Assembly: GCA_050331115.1 (NCBI GenBank)
Contig: JBHJHD010000059.1
Coordinates: 1 to 64,000 of the forward strand
From: JBCCAG01 sp050331115
Lineage (GTDB): Bacteria > Cyanobacteriota > Cyanobacteriia > CAKZMO01
Direction of reading: 5' to 3'
DNA length: 64,000 bases
Shown here: in pieces, positions 16,128 through 24,592 of the stretch
Numbering within the stretch: position 1 is the stretch's first letter
How the letters are laid out: each line of letters opens with the position of its first letter
The notes under the pieces: model-generated
The model's input: the letters and a program-made list of their open reading frames with translations, nothing else
Databases searched by the model: none
What the model was told of the DNA's origin: nothing
Position numbers and translations under genes: made by a program

Positions 16128-18095
16128 CTACCTAACCGCCGCCGGCAGCGCTCGCCGACTGGTCGGCTTTGTCGTGTTTGGCTGCAGCAGGACTTCTCGA
16201 ATCAGCCGCGCAGTGAGCCGCTGGGTCAACTCACCCGCAACCGAGCGGCCCATCTGGCGAAACTCAGGCTGACTCAGCACGTGGGGTACTAGCTCAGCAA
16301 CCAGCGCCGGGCTAAAGCCAGGGGTGTCCCGCAGGATGTTAACGATGCGCACAATGTGGTCGAGGTTGCTGGACTGAGCCGCTGTCCTAGGCTGGCGGAC
16401 CTGTAGGCCCACCCGCTCGCGAACGCTAAACACGGCCTGCTGCAGCGCGTTTTGCCCCAGCCGATCTACGGCCTGAACCACGGTGTCCACCAAATGATCG
16501 CGAATGAAAGCACCCCGCGGCGAAAAAATGAAATCGATTGTCTGGTGAAGAATCTGAGGCAGATCGTAGTCCGGACTATACTTGGCGTTCTTTAACAGGT
16601 TCTCTAGCCTGTTCCAGCGAAACCCACTGTCCTTAAACAGCAGATCTTGAAGGGAAGCCCGCAGCTCTGGCGAGGGGTCGCTCAATAAGCGCTTCGCCAC
16701 GTAGGGATAGGCCTTACTCAACACCTTAAACTCTGGATCAATCTTGATTGCGATACCCTCTAGCGTAACCAGCGAGCGAATAATCAAAGCGTAGTACGCA
16801 GGCACGCTGAACGGATACTCGTACATCAGCGCCGAGAGCTGGTCGGTGATGCTTTTGAAGTTTAGCTCGGCAACGCTCGCGCCCAGGGCGTTGCCAAATA
16901 CGTCAGCTAGGGCAGGAATAATTGGGGTGAGATCGGTATCGGGCGTAAGAAACTCAAGTTTGATGTAGTCGTTGGCAAGGCCGTCAAAATCTCGGTTGAC
17001 TAAATGAACGACGGCTTCTAGAAGGCCATATCGCTGGTAGGGCTTAACCTGACTCATCATGCCGAAGTCTAGGTAAGCCAGCTTTCCGTCCGGCGTGGCC
17101 AGCAGGTTGCCGGGATGGGGGTCGGCGTGGAAGAAGCCGTGCTCAAGCAGCTGTCTGAGGGAGCACTGAACGCCCACCTCAATGAGATAGCGGGCGTCAA
17201 TATCCTGGGCAATCACCGCCTCTAGGTCAGTCAGCTTGGTCCCCGTAATCCACTCCATAGTGAGGACGCGGCGGTTGGTGTACTGCCAGTAGATTTGGGG
17301 AACGTAGATATCTTCGAGGTGACCGTAAAGCTCTCTAAATCTGTCGGCATTGAGGCCCTCTTGGACGTAGTCTACCTCCTCGAAGATGCGCGCTCCAAAT
17401 TCATCCATAATGGCAACTAGATCGCTCTTGAGCCTAGGAACGAACCGGTTGATGAGCTTCGCAACCTGCCGCAGCACGTAGATGTCGAGGGCAATTCGCT
17501 GGAAGAGCCCGGGACGCTGAACTTTGACGGCAACCTCTTCCCCTGACTTTAGCCGCCCCCGGTAGACCTGACCCAGCGAGGCCGCCGCGATGGGGGAGTC
17601 AGTCAGCTCGGCGTAGATATTCTCCGGGCGATCGCCCAGTTCTTCTTCAATAAACTGAAACGCCTGCGCATTGGAAAACGGCGGCAGCTTATCCTGCAGC
17701 AGGGCAAGCTCATCTAAGTAAGCAGGAGGCACTAGGTCAGGGCGGGTCGATAGGGCCTGCCCTACCTTGATATAGGCTGGTCCCAAACGAGTCAAGATCT
17801 TCCTTGCGCGAATTGCCCGCCGCAGCTCGTTGCGCTTCTCCTGCCCCGTCCACCTATCCCAAAAAAGCTGTAGCGCAAACGTAGCTGCAGGCCAAAAAAC
17901 AGCAATTATCCGCAGGATGACCGCAACCGGCCGGCGATTGTAAAATGCTTCGATAGCGGCCGGGTCGTAGCGCATCTCTGGCCGAACTTGTCCATCGTCG
18001 GGCTGATGCGCTGCCCTAAGCTTTCCTTCTATGAGCGGAGGTAGCATGTCAGGAGCGGGATTTGACGCAACGGTCTCTTGTGCTGCAGATTGCAT
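16128..18095 (-). CDS. ABC1 / AarF / UbiB family atypical kinase
   Basis: Protein of 655 residues. It carries the family hallmarks: the KxGQ helix (YIKVGQALSTRPDL), the Ala-rich loop IAAASLGQVYRG in place of a P-loop, VAVKVQRPG with the ATP-site Lys, HADPHPGNLL (catalytic loop) and LDFGMMSQV (metal-binding Asp). The N-terminal 60 residues are disordered; hydrophobic segments near 60-85 may attach it to membrane. ABC1 kinases support prenylquinone metabolism, and in cyanobacteria and plastids they regulate plastoquinone and tocopherol pools. The ATG at 18095 gives MQSAAQETVA; the conserved part begins near residue 40. It is a single gene, convergent with the HmpF-like gene. Confidence 0.9.
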   Translation of the reverse strand: MQSAAQETVASNPAPDMLPPLIEGKLRAAHQPDDGQVRPEMRYDPAAIEAFYNRRPVAVILRIIAVFWPAATFALQLFWDRWTGQEKRNELRRAIRARKILTRLGPAYIKVGQALSTRPDLVPPAYLDELALLQDKLPPFSNAQAFQFIEEELGDRPENIYAELTDSPIAAASLGQVYRGRLKSGEEVAVKVQRPGLFQRIALDIYVLRQVAKLINRFVPRLKSDLVAIMDEFGARIFEEVDYVQEGLNADRFRELYGHLEDIYVPQIYWQYTNRRVLTMEWITGTKLTDLEAVIAQDIDARYLIEVGVQCSLRQLLEHGFFHADPHPGNLLATPDGKLAYLDFGMMSQVKPYQRYGLLEAVVHLVNRDFDGLANDYIKLEFLTPDTDLTPIIPALADVFGNALGASVAELNFKSITDQLSALMYEYPFSVPAYYALIIRSLVTLEGIAIKIDPEFKVLSKAYPYVAKRLLSDPSPELRASLQDLLFKDSGFRWNRLENLLKNAKYSPDYDLPQILHQTIDFIFSPRGAFIRDHLVDTVVQAVDRLGQNALQQAVFSVRERVGLQVRQPRTAAQSSNLDHIVRIVNILRDTPGFSPALVAELVPHVLSQPEFRQMGRSVAGELTQRLTARLIREVLLQPNTTKPTSRRALPAAVR

Positions 18096-18356
18096 AAAAG
18101 AAGGGATTAGGGGAAAGCGGACGCAAATATATTAACTAGTGTAACAACTTGTCGCGATGACGCCTCTTTCCTCTAGAGGATTATTGTGCCTCGACAGCAT
18201 TTGACCTTAAATTGAGTGCTGTTGTCTGAGGATGCTGGTGCAGATTTGCCGCGCTGGCAGACCCTTGAGCTAAGCTTATAGCCTGGGGTGATAGTCTGGG
18301 AGGGCTGTCCTGCAGCGTCTGATACCATTTAACTTAATCAGTAAGGACGACGATAA

Positions 18357-18479
18357 ATGGATATAAAGCTTGTTCTTTTAGCTATAACGCCCGTTTTTGT
18401 CGCGGCCTGCCTTTTCTTTGGCACGCGCAACGGGTTCTATGATTCGGACGATTACCACGGCAACGGTTCTGCCCATTGA
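18357..18479 (+). CDS. Small single-pass membrane protein (40 residues)
   Basis: This starts at ATG 18357 with TAAGGA upstream and stops at TGA 18477. The sequence is a hydrophobic helix (MDIKLVLLAITPVFVAACLF) followed by a polar tail, GTRNGFYDSDDYHGNGSAH. The architecture is that of low-molecular-mass thylakoid proteins (photosystem or cytochrome b6f small subunits and assembly factors), and the conserved-looking HGNGSAH end suggests real selection. I cannot assign it to a named subunit. It precedes the beta-CASP gene by about 190 bp. Two direct copies of CCCATTGAGATCTG follow its stop. Confidence 0.55.
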   Translation: MDIKLVLLAITPVFVAACLFFGTRNGFYDSDDYHGNGSAH

Positions 18480-18601
18480 GCCCTACCCATTGAGATCTGC
18501 CCATTGAGATCTGAAGGCGTTTTGCTCGACGTCTTGCTCAACAGGCCAGCCGCTGAATCTTAAATTGAGCGGAGCGGGGGCTGAGATAGCTTAAGCTCGC
18601 A

Positions 18602-18631
18602 AAGGCAGGACAATGCGCTAGGCCCTGCCTT
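18602..18631 (+). promoter_or_regulatory. 8-bp hairpin upstream of the metallo-hydrolase
   Basis: AAGGCAGG at 18602-18609 pairs perfectly with 18624-18631 around a 14-nt loop, 42 bp before the GTG of the beta-CASP gene. There is no T-tract. It may be a leader hairpin or a weak stop for the small gene at 18357. Confidence 0.35.
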
Positions 18632-18672
18632 AGAGCATCGACCGATGTAACTGATGTCCAGGTGTCTTTTCT

Positions 18673-20310
18673 GTGGCTGAACTAGAGTGCATGTCCTATG
18701 CCGTGGGGCACGCAGATGAAGGGGTGTGCCTCTGCTTGCATATGGGTCCGTACAACATCTTGCTGGACTGCGGCATGGCGGATACCCAAGTACTCACGTC
18801 TTCTGACCGCCCACCGGCGGACTTTGCGTTCTGCAGCCACGCCCATCCCGATCACGCTCGCGGCCTCTGGGCGCTGCATCAGGCTTATCCAGATTTGCCG
18901 ATTTATACCAGCGAAGTAACCGCCCGCCTGATGGGTTTCAACTGGCCCAGTCAGGAAACGCCGGACTTCTGCCAACCAGTGCCCTGGCGATCGCCAATTC
19001 TTCTAGCGCCGCAGCTCACCTTAGAGATCTGGCCCGCCGGACACCTGCCTGGGGCCTCGGTGGTGGCGTTAACCTACGAGGCCGAAGGGCAGACCTACCG
19101 GGTCATCTACACGGGAGATCTAACCCTGTCCAACTCTCGGCTGGTGGACGGATTTCCCCTCGACGAACTGAGAAATTCAAAACCCGACGTCTTGATCATA
19201 GAGGGGAGCTATGGCACCGCGCGTCATCCCCGCAGGCGGCAGCAGGAGAATGACCTAGCGGCAAAAATCCATCAATCTCTCAGCCACAAACGCTCCGTGC
19301 TGCTGCCCACGTCCATCTTGGGCATGGGCCAGGAGATTCTCATGCTGCTTCGCAGCCACCACCACTTCACCGGGCGGGAAGTCAACATCTGGATGAATGA
19401 TATTGTCGCTCGCGCCTGCGACGCCTATCTCGATCTGCTAAACAACTTCCCCGCTACAGTACAAAATTTTGCAAAGCACCAGGCGCTATTTTGGGATGAG
19501 CGCATCCGCCCCTATGTTAGGCCGCTGTCGCAGGCGACGCCGGAGCTTTTAAGCACCGGTCTAAACATTGTGATTACTGAGTCTACAGCGGATTTAGAAG
19601 CGTGCTGCGACCTCTACCCTGGTCCCTGGCTCTTACTGCTGCCTGAGCGGCCCGGTCAGCTTGGCTCAATTCAGGCCGACGTGCAGACCCAGATTGAGTC
19701 TTCTGAGCGCTTTCACGCCGGCATAACGTCGGGTCAAATCGCGCTAGACTCATACCTGCTCAGCGATCACTGTGACGGAGCCGGGACGCTGCAGGTCATT
19801 CACAACATTCGGCCTCAACACGTGATTTTTGTCCATGGCTCTCCGGCCTACCTCACCGATCTAACCAGCGTAGAAGATCTGCAAACCAGATACCATTTGC
19901 ACCTGCCGGCGGCGGACACCTCGATCGAGCTGCCAACCAGCGACACGTTTATTCAGCCCGAGCCCCCCAACACCCACTTCGGGGGTGAGCTAACGGAGCT
20001 GCATACGGCAGTTTTAGTCACCCTAGACCAAGCCATTACCGCAGAGCCGCGCTGGCAAAAGTTTGCCGACACTGGCATTGTCGAGGCGCGCTGGCAGGGG
20101 GACGAGCTTATTTTGAGAGGCCTGCAGCAGCGAGAAATTTTGAGTGATGTCTCTTCCTCAGATAGCGCTCAGGGCATCATCGTCTGCTGCGATACCTGCG
20201 CCTACTACCGTGGTCAGCGGTGCTGCAACCAAAAATCGGCGCTGTTCGGCTTTCACGTCACGCCAGAAGGGTCCTGTCCCGTGTATCAACCGGCCTATGA
20301 GGAGGGCTAA
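18673..20310 (+). CDS. MBL-fold beta-CASP metallo-hydrolase (RNase-like) with C-terminal Cys cluster
   Basis: Protein of 545 residues from GTG 18673. The metallo-beta-lactamase motif HAHPDHARG (about residue 56), GHLPGAS and YTGDLTLSN are followed by beta-CASP elements: IIEGSYG, the SDHCDG / VIFVHGSPAYL pair, and the intervening cap domain. This is the architecture of RNase J/CPSF-73-type nucleases. The final 40 residues are an added module with a CCDTCAYYRGQRCC motif and a later C-P-V, a cysteine pattern fit for zinc or an iron-sulfur cluster. Nuclease activity is inferred from the fold; the main RNase J of a cyanobacterium has a different C-terminus, so this is a paralogue. A 40-residue membrane protein gene lies upstream. 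Confidence 0.82.
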   Translation: MAELECMSYAVGHADEGVCLCLHMGPYNILLDCGMADTQVLTSSDRPPADFAFCSHAHPDHARGLWALHQAYPDLPIYTSEVTARLMGFNWPSQETPDFCQPVPWRSPILLAPQLTLEIWPAGHLPGASVVALTYEAEGQTYRVIYTGDLTLSNSRLVDGFPLDELRNSKPDVLIIEGSYGTARHPRRRQQENDLAAKIHQSLSHKRSVLLPTSILGMGQEILMLLRSHHHFTGREVNIWMNDIVARACDAYLDLLNNFPATVQNFAKHQALFWDERIRPYVRPLSQATPELLSTGLNIVITESTADLEACCDLYPGPWLLLLPERPGQLGSIQADVQTQIESSERFHAGITSGQIALDSYLLSDHCDGAGTLQVIHNIRPQHVIFVHGSPAYLTDLTSVEDLQTRYHLHLPAADTSIELPTSDTFIQPEPPNTHFGGELTELHTAVLVTLDQAITAEPRWQKFADTGIVEARWQGDELILRGLQQREILSDVSSSDSAQGIIVCCDTCAYYRGQRCCNQKSALFGFHVTPEGSCPVYQPAYEEG

Positions 20311-20399
20311 AGCGATTTAGCTCCGCTTTCACACCGCCGGAACATCTACTGACCAACAGCATCGGGCATTAAAGCGTTGGTTACATCGAGAAGCTCGCG

Positions 20400-20711
20400 C
20401 TAGCCGTCGCTGGCCTCGGGCCACTGGTTTCTAATTTGCTCGGCTTCGGGGCAGTCTTCTGCCGTCGGCGGCTCGACGTTTCCGCGAGGCACCGTCGCTA
20501 GCTTTTGCTGAATAGACCCAATGCTCTCTAAGCGGATCATTTCTTCCCAAGAACAGATCTCGTCCTCTTCGTCCGACTCGTACCGGACCGTGACTAGGTC
20601 GCCTTCAATGTCGAGGATCTGAGCCCGCTCGATCCAGCGCTGCTGATCCCGCAGAAAGATCCATACCTCACGACCGTCGCAACAAAGTTGATAGATCTTG
20701 CGGCTAAGCAT
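20400..20711 (-). CDS. DUF6679 family protein
   Basis: Protein of 103 residues from the ATG complemented at 20709-20711, preferred because GGGGAG lies ten bases upstream; the ATG six codons earlier overlaps that site. The sequence MLSRKIYQLCCDGREVWIFL, RDQQRWIERAQILDIEGDLVTVRYE and SWEEMIRLESIGSI matches what I know as the cyanobacterial DUF6679 family, a small beta-rich protein of unknown function. The C-terminal 30 residues are acidic and less conserved. It is convergent with the beta-CASP gene. Confidence 0.7.
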   Translation of the reverse strand: MLSRKIYQLCCDGREVWIFLRDQQRWIERAQILDIEGDLVTVRYESDEEDEICSWEEMIRLESIGSIQQKLATVPRGNVEPPTAEDCPEAEQIRNQWPEASDG

Positions 20712-20729
20712 GAATGACATTCTCCCCAA

Positions 20730-21243
20730 TAAATAAACCGAGATTAGCTGGGCTAGCTAAGTCTAAATCCTGTTGTTTTCGCCAGATTATCATCTACGGG
20801 TTCTGACCCTCATTATCCAATGCTTGATTTAGGGAGGTAATTTTCAACAGCGGCGCTCCTGCAAAATCTCTAGGTCTATACTCTAGGTCTATGTAGGCGT
20901 TATGAAACAGTCTACTGCAGTTCCATCTGTACTGGTCGACATCTGCGCTAGTCAGCGTCTGTGCTGGTCGGTAAATGCACAGCAGCGTATATCCCTCTAA
21001 GCTATTTTAGCTACTGCCGGCGTAGGCAGACAGGGGATGGGAGAGATTTTACAAAAATGTTGGTGCGATTCTGGTGCAAGACTGGACCGGATGGACAGGC
21101 CAAAGCTCAGAAGAGTAAGCCGACCCTAATCGATGGATCGAGCAAACTGCTAAGATCAAATCTGTATTATGATTGGCTGCTAAGGTTTTCAGTCTAGATC
21201 AGCTCGCAGCGTCACGGCTTTGTCCCCACTCTTAATATATCCT
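20730..21243. other. Intergenic region before the M48 protease
   Basis: No credible gene lies in this roughly 510-bp gap. It contains short direct repeats (CTAGGTCTAT twice near 20871-20891; variants of CTGGTCGRCATCTG between about 20931 and 20970) and a TGTATTATGAT extended -10-like box near 21161-21171 that would suit the protease gene downstream. Confidence 0.3.
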
Positions 21244-22116
21244 ATGGCCACTTCTCGAGTCGTTCTCCACGGTATCCGCTCTGATCAGTTTCGTCATCCG
21301 TTTGACCTAGAGGCAACGCAGGCCCTGCGGCAGCTTCCAGGATTTGATTTGGTCATTCGTAACCTGCTGGGTTCCGTCGCAGAGCGCTTCTTCTACTTAG
21401 ATAATATTTCCTCCAGCATCGCCGTCAGCGAAGCCCAGCTGCCTCACCTTCATCACCTGCTCGTCGAGGCCTGCCAAATTCTCGATTTAGACATTCCCCA
21501 GCTCTATCTGCGGCAAAACCCTCAGCCCAACGCCTATACCTTCGCCATTCGCGGTCAGCAGCCGTTTATCGTGCTGCATACCGCTCTGGTCGATCTGCTC
21601 TCTCCTGAGGAAATTCAGGCGGTGATTGCCCACGAGCTTGGACATCTCAAATGCGAGCATGGGGTCTATCTGACCCTCGCCAACCTCATTTTACTGGCCT
21701 CTGGTGAGCTTCTACCCCTTGGGGCGGCGGTGGCCCAAAGCCTGCAGGCGCAGCTGCTACAGTGGATTCGCTGCGCAGAATTTACCTGCGATCGCGCCGC
21801 CCTACTCGTGGCTCAGAATCATCGGACAGTGGCGTCGGTGTTGATGAAGCTGACGGGCGGTTCGGCGACGCTGGCCTCCCAGCTCAATTTAGACGCGTTT
21901 CTTGCTCAGGCGCGGTCGTACGATCAGGTGAGTACCGACGATCTAGGCAGACTGCTTAAAGAAGCTCAAGTGAGCCAGCTTACCCATCCTTTGCCGGTGC
22001 TTAGGGCGCGAGAAATTGAGCGCTGGTCCGCAAGTCAGGGATACCAAAAGCTGCTGGATAGGGACGCGATCGCCTATAATAAAGATTCAAATAAGGGCGG
22101 ATGGCGAAATTGGTAG
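21244..22116 (+). CDS. M48 family zinc metalloprotease
   Basis: About 290 residues from ATG 21244 (MATSRVVLHGIRSDQF); an upstream in-frame start adds eight non-conserved residues. The zinc site is His130-Glu131-Leu-Gly-His134 in AVIAHELGHLKCEHG, and the third ligand Glu lies in AEFTCDRAAL. Hydrophobic stretches near 140-175 mark membrane association, as in HtpX-like proteases. M48 enzymes take part in membrane-protein quality control. The last seven codons (GGWRNW, stop) lie inside the 5' part of the tRNA-Leu gene, an unusual same-strand overlap of 22 bp. Confidence 0.88.
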   Translation: MATSRVVLHGIRSDQFRHPFDLEATQALRQLPGFDLVIRNLLGSVAERFFYLDNISSSIAVSEAQLPHLHHLLVEACQILDLDIPQLYLRQNPQPNAYTFAIRGQQPFIVLHTALVDLLSPEEIQAVIAHELGHLKCEHGVYLTLANLILLASGELLPLGAAVAQSLQAQLLQWIRCAEFTCDRAALLVAQNHRTVASVLMKLTGGSATLASQLNLDAFLAQARSYDQVSTDDLGRLLKEAQVSQLTHPLPVLRAREIERWSASQGYQKLLDRDAIAYNKDSNKGGWRNW

Positions 22117-22176
22117 ACGCACCACACTCAAAATGTGGCGACTTCGGTCGTGAGAGTTCGAGTCTCTCTCTGCCCA
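22095..22176 (+). tRNA. tRNA-Leu (anticodon CAA)
   Basis: An 82-nt tRNA with a long variable arm. The acceptor GGGCGGA at 22095-22101 pairs with TCTGCCC at 22169-22175 and is followed by discriminator A. The anticodon stem CCACA / TGTGG encloses the loop CTCAAAA, giving anticodon CAA for codon UUG. The T arm carries GTTCGAGTC. CCA is not encoded. The first 22 nt are also the end of the M48 coding sequence. Confidence 0.95.
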
Positions 22177-22622
22177 TCTCTATTTGAAATCAGCGTAGGT
22201 GGTTACTCCTTGGCGCGCCTCGCCTCAATAGCCCCAGCTTGAAGAGCTAAATTGATGCGCTGAAAAGCTAGATTGAGGCCTGCACGGTTGCGCTAAAGTT
22301 ATCCCTCAGGCCCTGGAGTGCTGTTCGATCTTGGCTATCTCGAGCGCCCTGCTTCTGTGCTTAATCCGCTTTTATACTCGTTAATCCGCGTCTGTACTGT
22401 GGATTCTGCTGACGTCAGCCAGAGTGACGCTCAGTTCATATCGCGTAGAGCGTGATACCACGCAGACAATTCCTAATTAAGGCTTCGTCAAAACCTATCG
22501 GCAAATAGTCCATCTGGGCATGTTCAAATAAGATGGGCTATGTTAGCGAAAACGCGGCAGCTGCCACGCGGGCTCAGCGCTCAAGCGACTGGTTCATCAA
22601 GTTGACATAGCGCTGCGGAGTT
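22177..22622. other. Intergenic region, tRNA-Leu to histidine kinase
   Basis: No gene is supported in these 446 bp. Visible structure includes an 8-bp inverted repeat (GCCTCAAT with ATTGAGGC) spanning about 22222-22284, two TTAATCCGC copies near 22360-22390, and a 9-bp stem with one G-U pair (AGTCCATCT / AGATGGGCT) near 22507-22540. The last could sit in the leader of the kinase gene. Confidence 0.3.
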
Positions 22623-22631
22623 TTGAGAACG

Positions 22632-24566
22632 TTGACACGCTTATCGATAACTAAGAGCAATCTAGAACAGATCCAGGTTCAGGAGCCCCGGCTAGTGACC
22701 GAGCAAGACCTAAGGCGGCGAATTGACTATGAGCAGCAGCTTAGGAAAATTGTTCAACGGATTCGTCAGTCGCTGGATGTGGCCCAAATTCTTCACCGTT
22801 CGGCAATCGAGATTAGGCATCTGCTGCAGGCCGATCGCGTCGTCATCTATCGAATGAATGGGTCAGAAGACGCGCAATTTCTGCAGCCGGCGGCAGCCGC
22901 CAACAGCGAGGACATTGCCTATACGCCCGCTCTTCAAAAGCTTCACAAAGACGTACTGCTGAGCGCGCTCGGCCATATTGGCTCAAAGGGCTACGCCGTC
23001 GTTTCTGACTTAGAGCGCTGTAATTTACACGCCGATCTGAAGCGACTTTGGCGCGAAGCCGGGATTAAATCTGCAACCATTGTTTCCCTAGGCGGCGATC
23101 GCCTCGTCGGCCTCGTCGGCGTTCAGCAATATACCGAGGTTAAGGTGTGGCAGCCTTTTGAACTGGAAGGGCTTTCACATATTGCCGCCGAAATCGCCGT
23201 CGCTGTACATCAAGCTGAGCTCTATCAGCAGGTTCAAGACCTCAATGCTGGGCTAGAAGCAGAGGTGGAGAAGCGGACGGCGCAGGTCCGTAAGGCTGCG
23301 TTGTTTGACTCTACCCTGAAGCGGATTACCGATAAGGTACGAGACTCGCTCGATGAGGCCCAAATTCTTCAAACCGCCGTCCGCGAGCTGGCGCTAGTGC
23401 TAGAGCTCGGGGGCTGCAATGCCGCGCTCTACGATTTGCAGCAGGAAACCTCCACAATTTTTTACGAGTACGCCAACCTTATTCCTGCCTATCGGGGCCG
23501 CGTCGCCCAGATGAGCAATTTCCCCGAAATCTACGATCAGCTGCGTCAGCAGGTCTATTTTCAGTTTTGTTCCTTGAGCCCCAACCCTGAGCGGGGGCAT
23601 GCTTCCCTGCTCGCTTGCCCAATCTTTCTAGATTCTGGGGCAGATTCTCCTCAGGCAGAGGCGGCGCAGGAGGTGTTGGGCGATCTGTGGCTCGTCCATC
23701 ATCCCAACCACGTCTTCAACGAATTCGAGATTCGCCTGGTGCAGCAGGTTGCTAACCAGTGCGCCATTGCCATTCGCCAAGCCAGGCTTTATCAGGCGGC
23801 GCGATCGCAGGTCGATGAGCTCAAAAAACTTAACCGGATGAAAGATGAGTTTCTCAGCACCGTATCCCATGAGTTGAGGACGCCCATCGCCAACGTCCGA
23901 ATGGCGCTGCAGATGCTTAAGAGTACACCCCTGCATGAGAAGCGGCACAAGTATTTGGAGATTCTAGAATCTGAGTCTCGGCGGGAGGCCAACCTAATCG
24001 ATGACCTACTCGACATGCAGCGACTCGAAGCCGGCTCTGTCCCCGTGAGGCCGCGCCTAATTCACCTCAGTAGCTGGGTGGCGCAGCTGATTCAGCCGTT
24101 TCGCTCCCGCGCCACGTCGTGTCAGCAAACGCTGACGCTGCGGGTCCACCCCCAGGCCCTAGAGATGACCAGCGATGTCGATATTTTGCAGCGAATTCTG
24201 ACGGAGCTTATCAACAATGCCTGCAAGTATACGCCAGCCGATGGGCAAATAGAGCTGACCTGTTTGGCTGTACCGAGTCCATTTGAAGGCGATAGCCCAG
24301 ACGTTTCAGATGGCTTATCGGACGCGGTGCGGTTTACGGTTAGGAACCGCGCCGAGATTCCTCGCTCGGAACTGCCCCATATCTTTGAAACATTTTACCG
24401 AGTGCCCCACGCGGACCCTTGGCGACAGGGGGGCACTGGATTAGGCCTGGCGCTGGTTAAAAAACTGGTCAGTCGGCTAAACGGTTCCATTGAGGCAGAC
24501 AGCTATGATGGATGGACGTGGTTCGACGTCACGCTGCCCTATGCCATTCCCACTGAGCTACCTTAA
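22632..24566 (+). CDS. GAF-domain sensor histidine kinase
   Basis: About 644 residues. Two GAF domains (about 35-195 and 235-385; the first has LLQADRVVIYRMN) are joined by a coiled coil. A HisKA domain follows with the phosphorylated His in EFLSTVSHELRTPIANVR, then a HATPase with N box NACKYTPADG and G box GTGLGLALVKKL. No transmembrane segment is visible, so it is a cytosolic sensor. The first GAF lacks a clear chromophore Cys-His, so it is not an obvious phytochrome. The start is uncertain: TTG 22632 sits 11 bases after GGAG, while TTG 22623 is too close. No response regulator is adjacent, so this is an orphan kinase. The YihY gene starts 26 bp downstream. Confidence 0.85.
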   Translation: MTRLSITKSNLEQIQVQEPRLVTEQDLRRRIDYEQQLRKIVQRIRQSLDVAQILHRSAIEIRHLLQADRVVIYRMNGSEDAQFLQPAAAANSEDIAYTPALQKLHKDVLLSALGHIGSKGYAVVSDLERCNLHADLKRLWREAGIKSATIVSLGGDRLVGLVGVQQYTEVKVWQPFELEGLSHIAAEIAVAVHQAELYQQVQDLNAGLEAEVEKRTAQVRKAALFDSTLKRITDKVRDSLDEAQILQTAVRELALVLELGGCNAALYDLQQETSTIFYEYANLIPAYRGRVAQMSNFPEIYDQLRQQVYFQFCSLSPNPERGHASLLACPIFLDSGADSPQAEAAQEVLGDLWLVHHPNHVFNEFEIRLVQQVANQCAIAIRQARLYQAARSQVDELKKLNRMKDEFLSTVSHELRTPIANVRMALQMLKSTPLHEKRHKYLEILESESRREANLIDDLLDMQRLEAGSVPVRPRLIHLSSWVAQLIQPFRSRATSCQQTLTLRVHPQALEMTSDVDILQRILTELINNACKYTPADGQIELTCLAVPSPFEGDSPDVSDGLSDAVRFTVRNRAEIPRSELPHIFETFYRVPHADPWRQGGTGLGLALVKKLVSRLNGSIEADSYDGWTWFDVTLPYAIPTELP

Positions 24567-24592
24567 AGGCGGCTCTATACTCTAGCGAGTTC

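Noticed and set aside
20961..21197. 78-codon plus-strand frame upstream of the M48 gene
   Set aside because: Composition is unlike a protein, it covers repeats and the likely promoter of the protease, and no family is recognisable.
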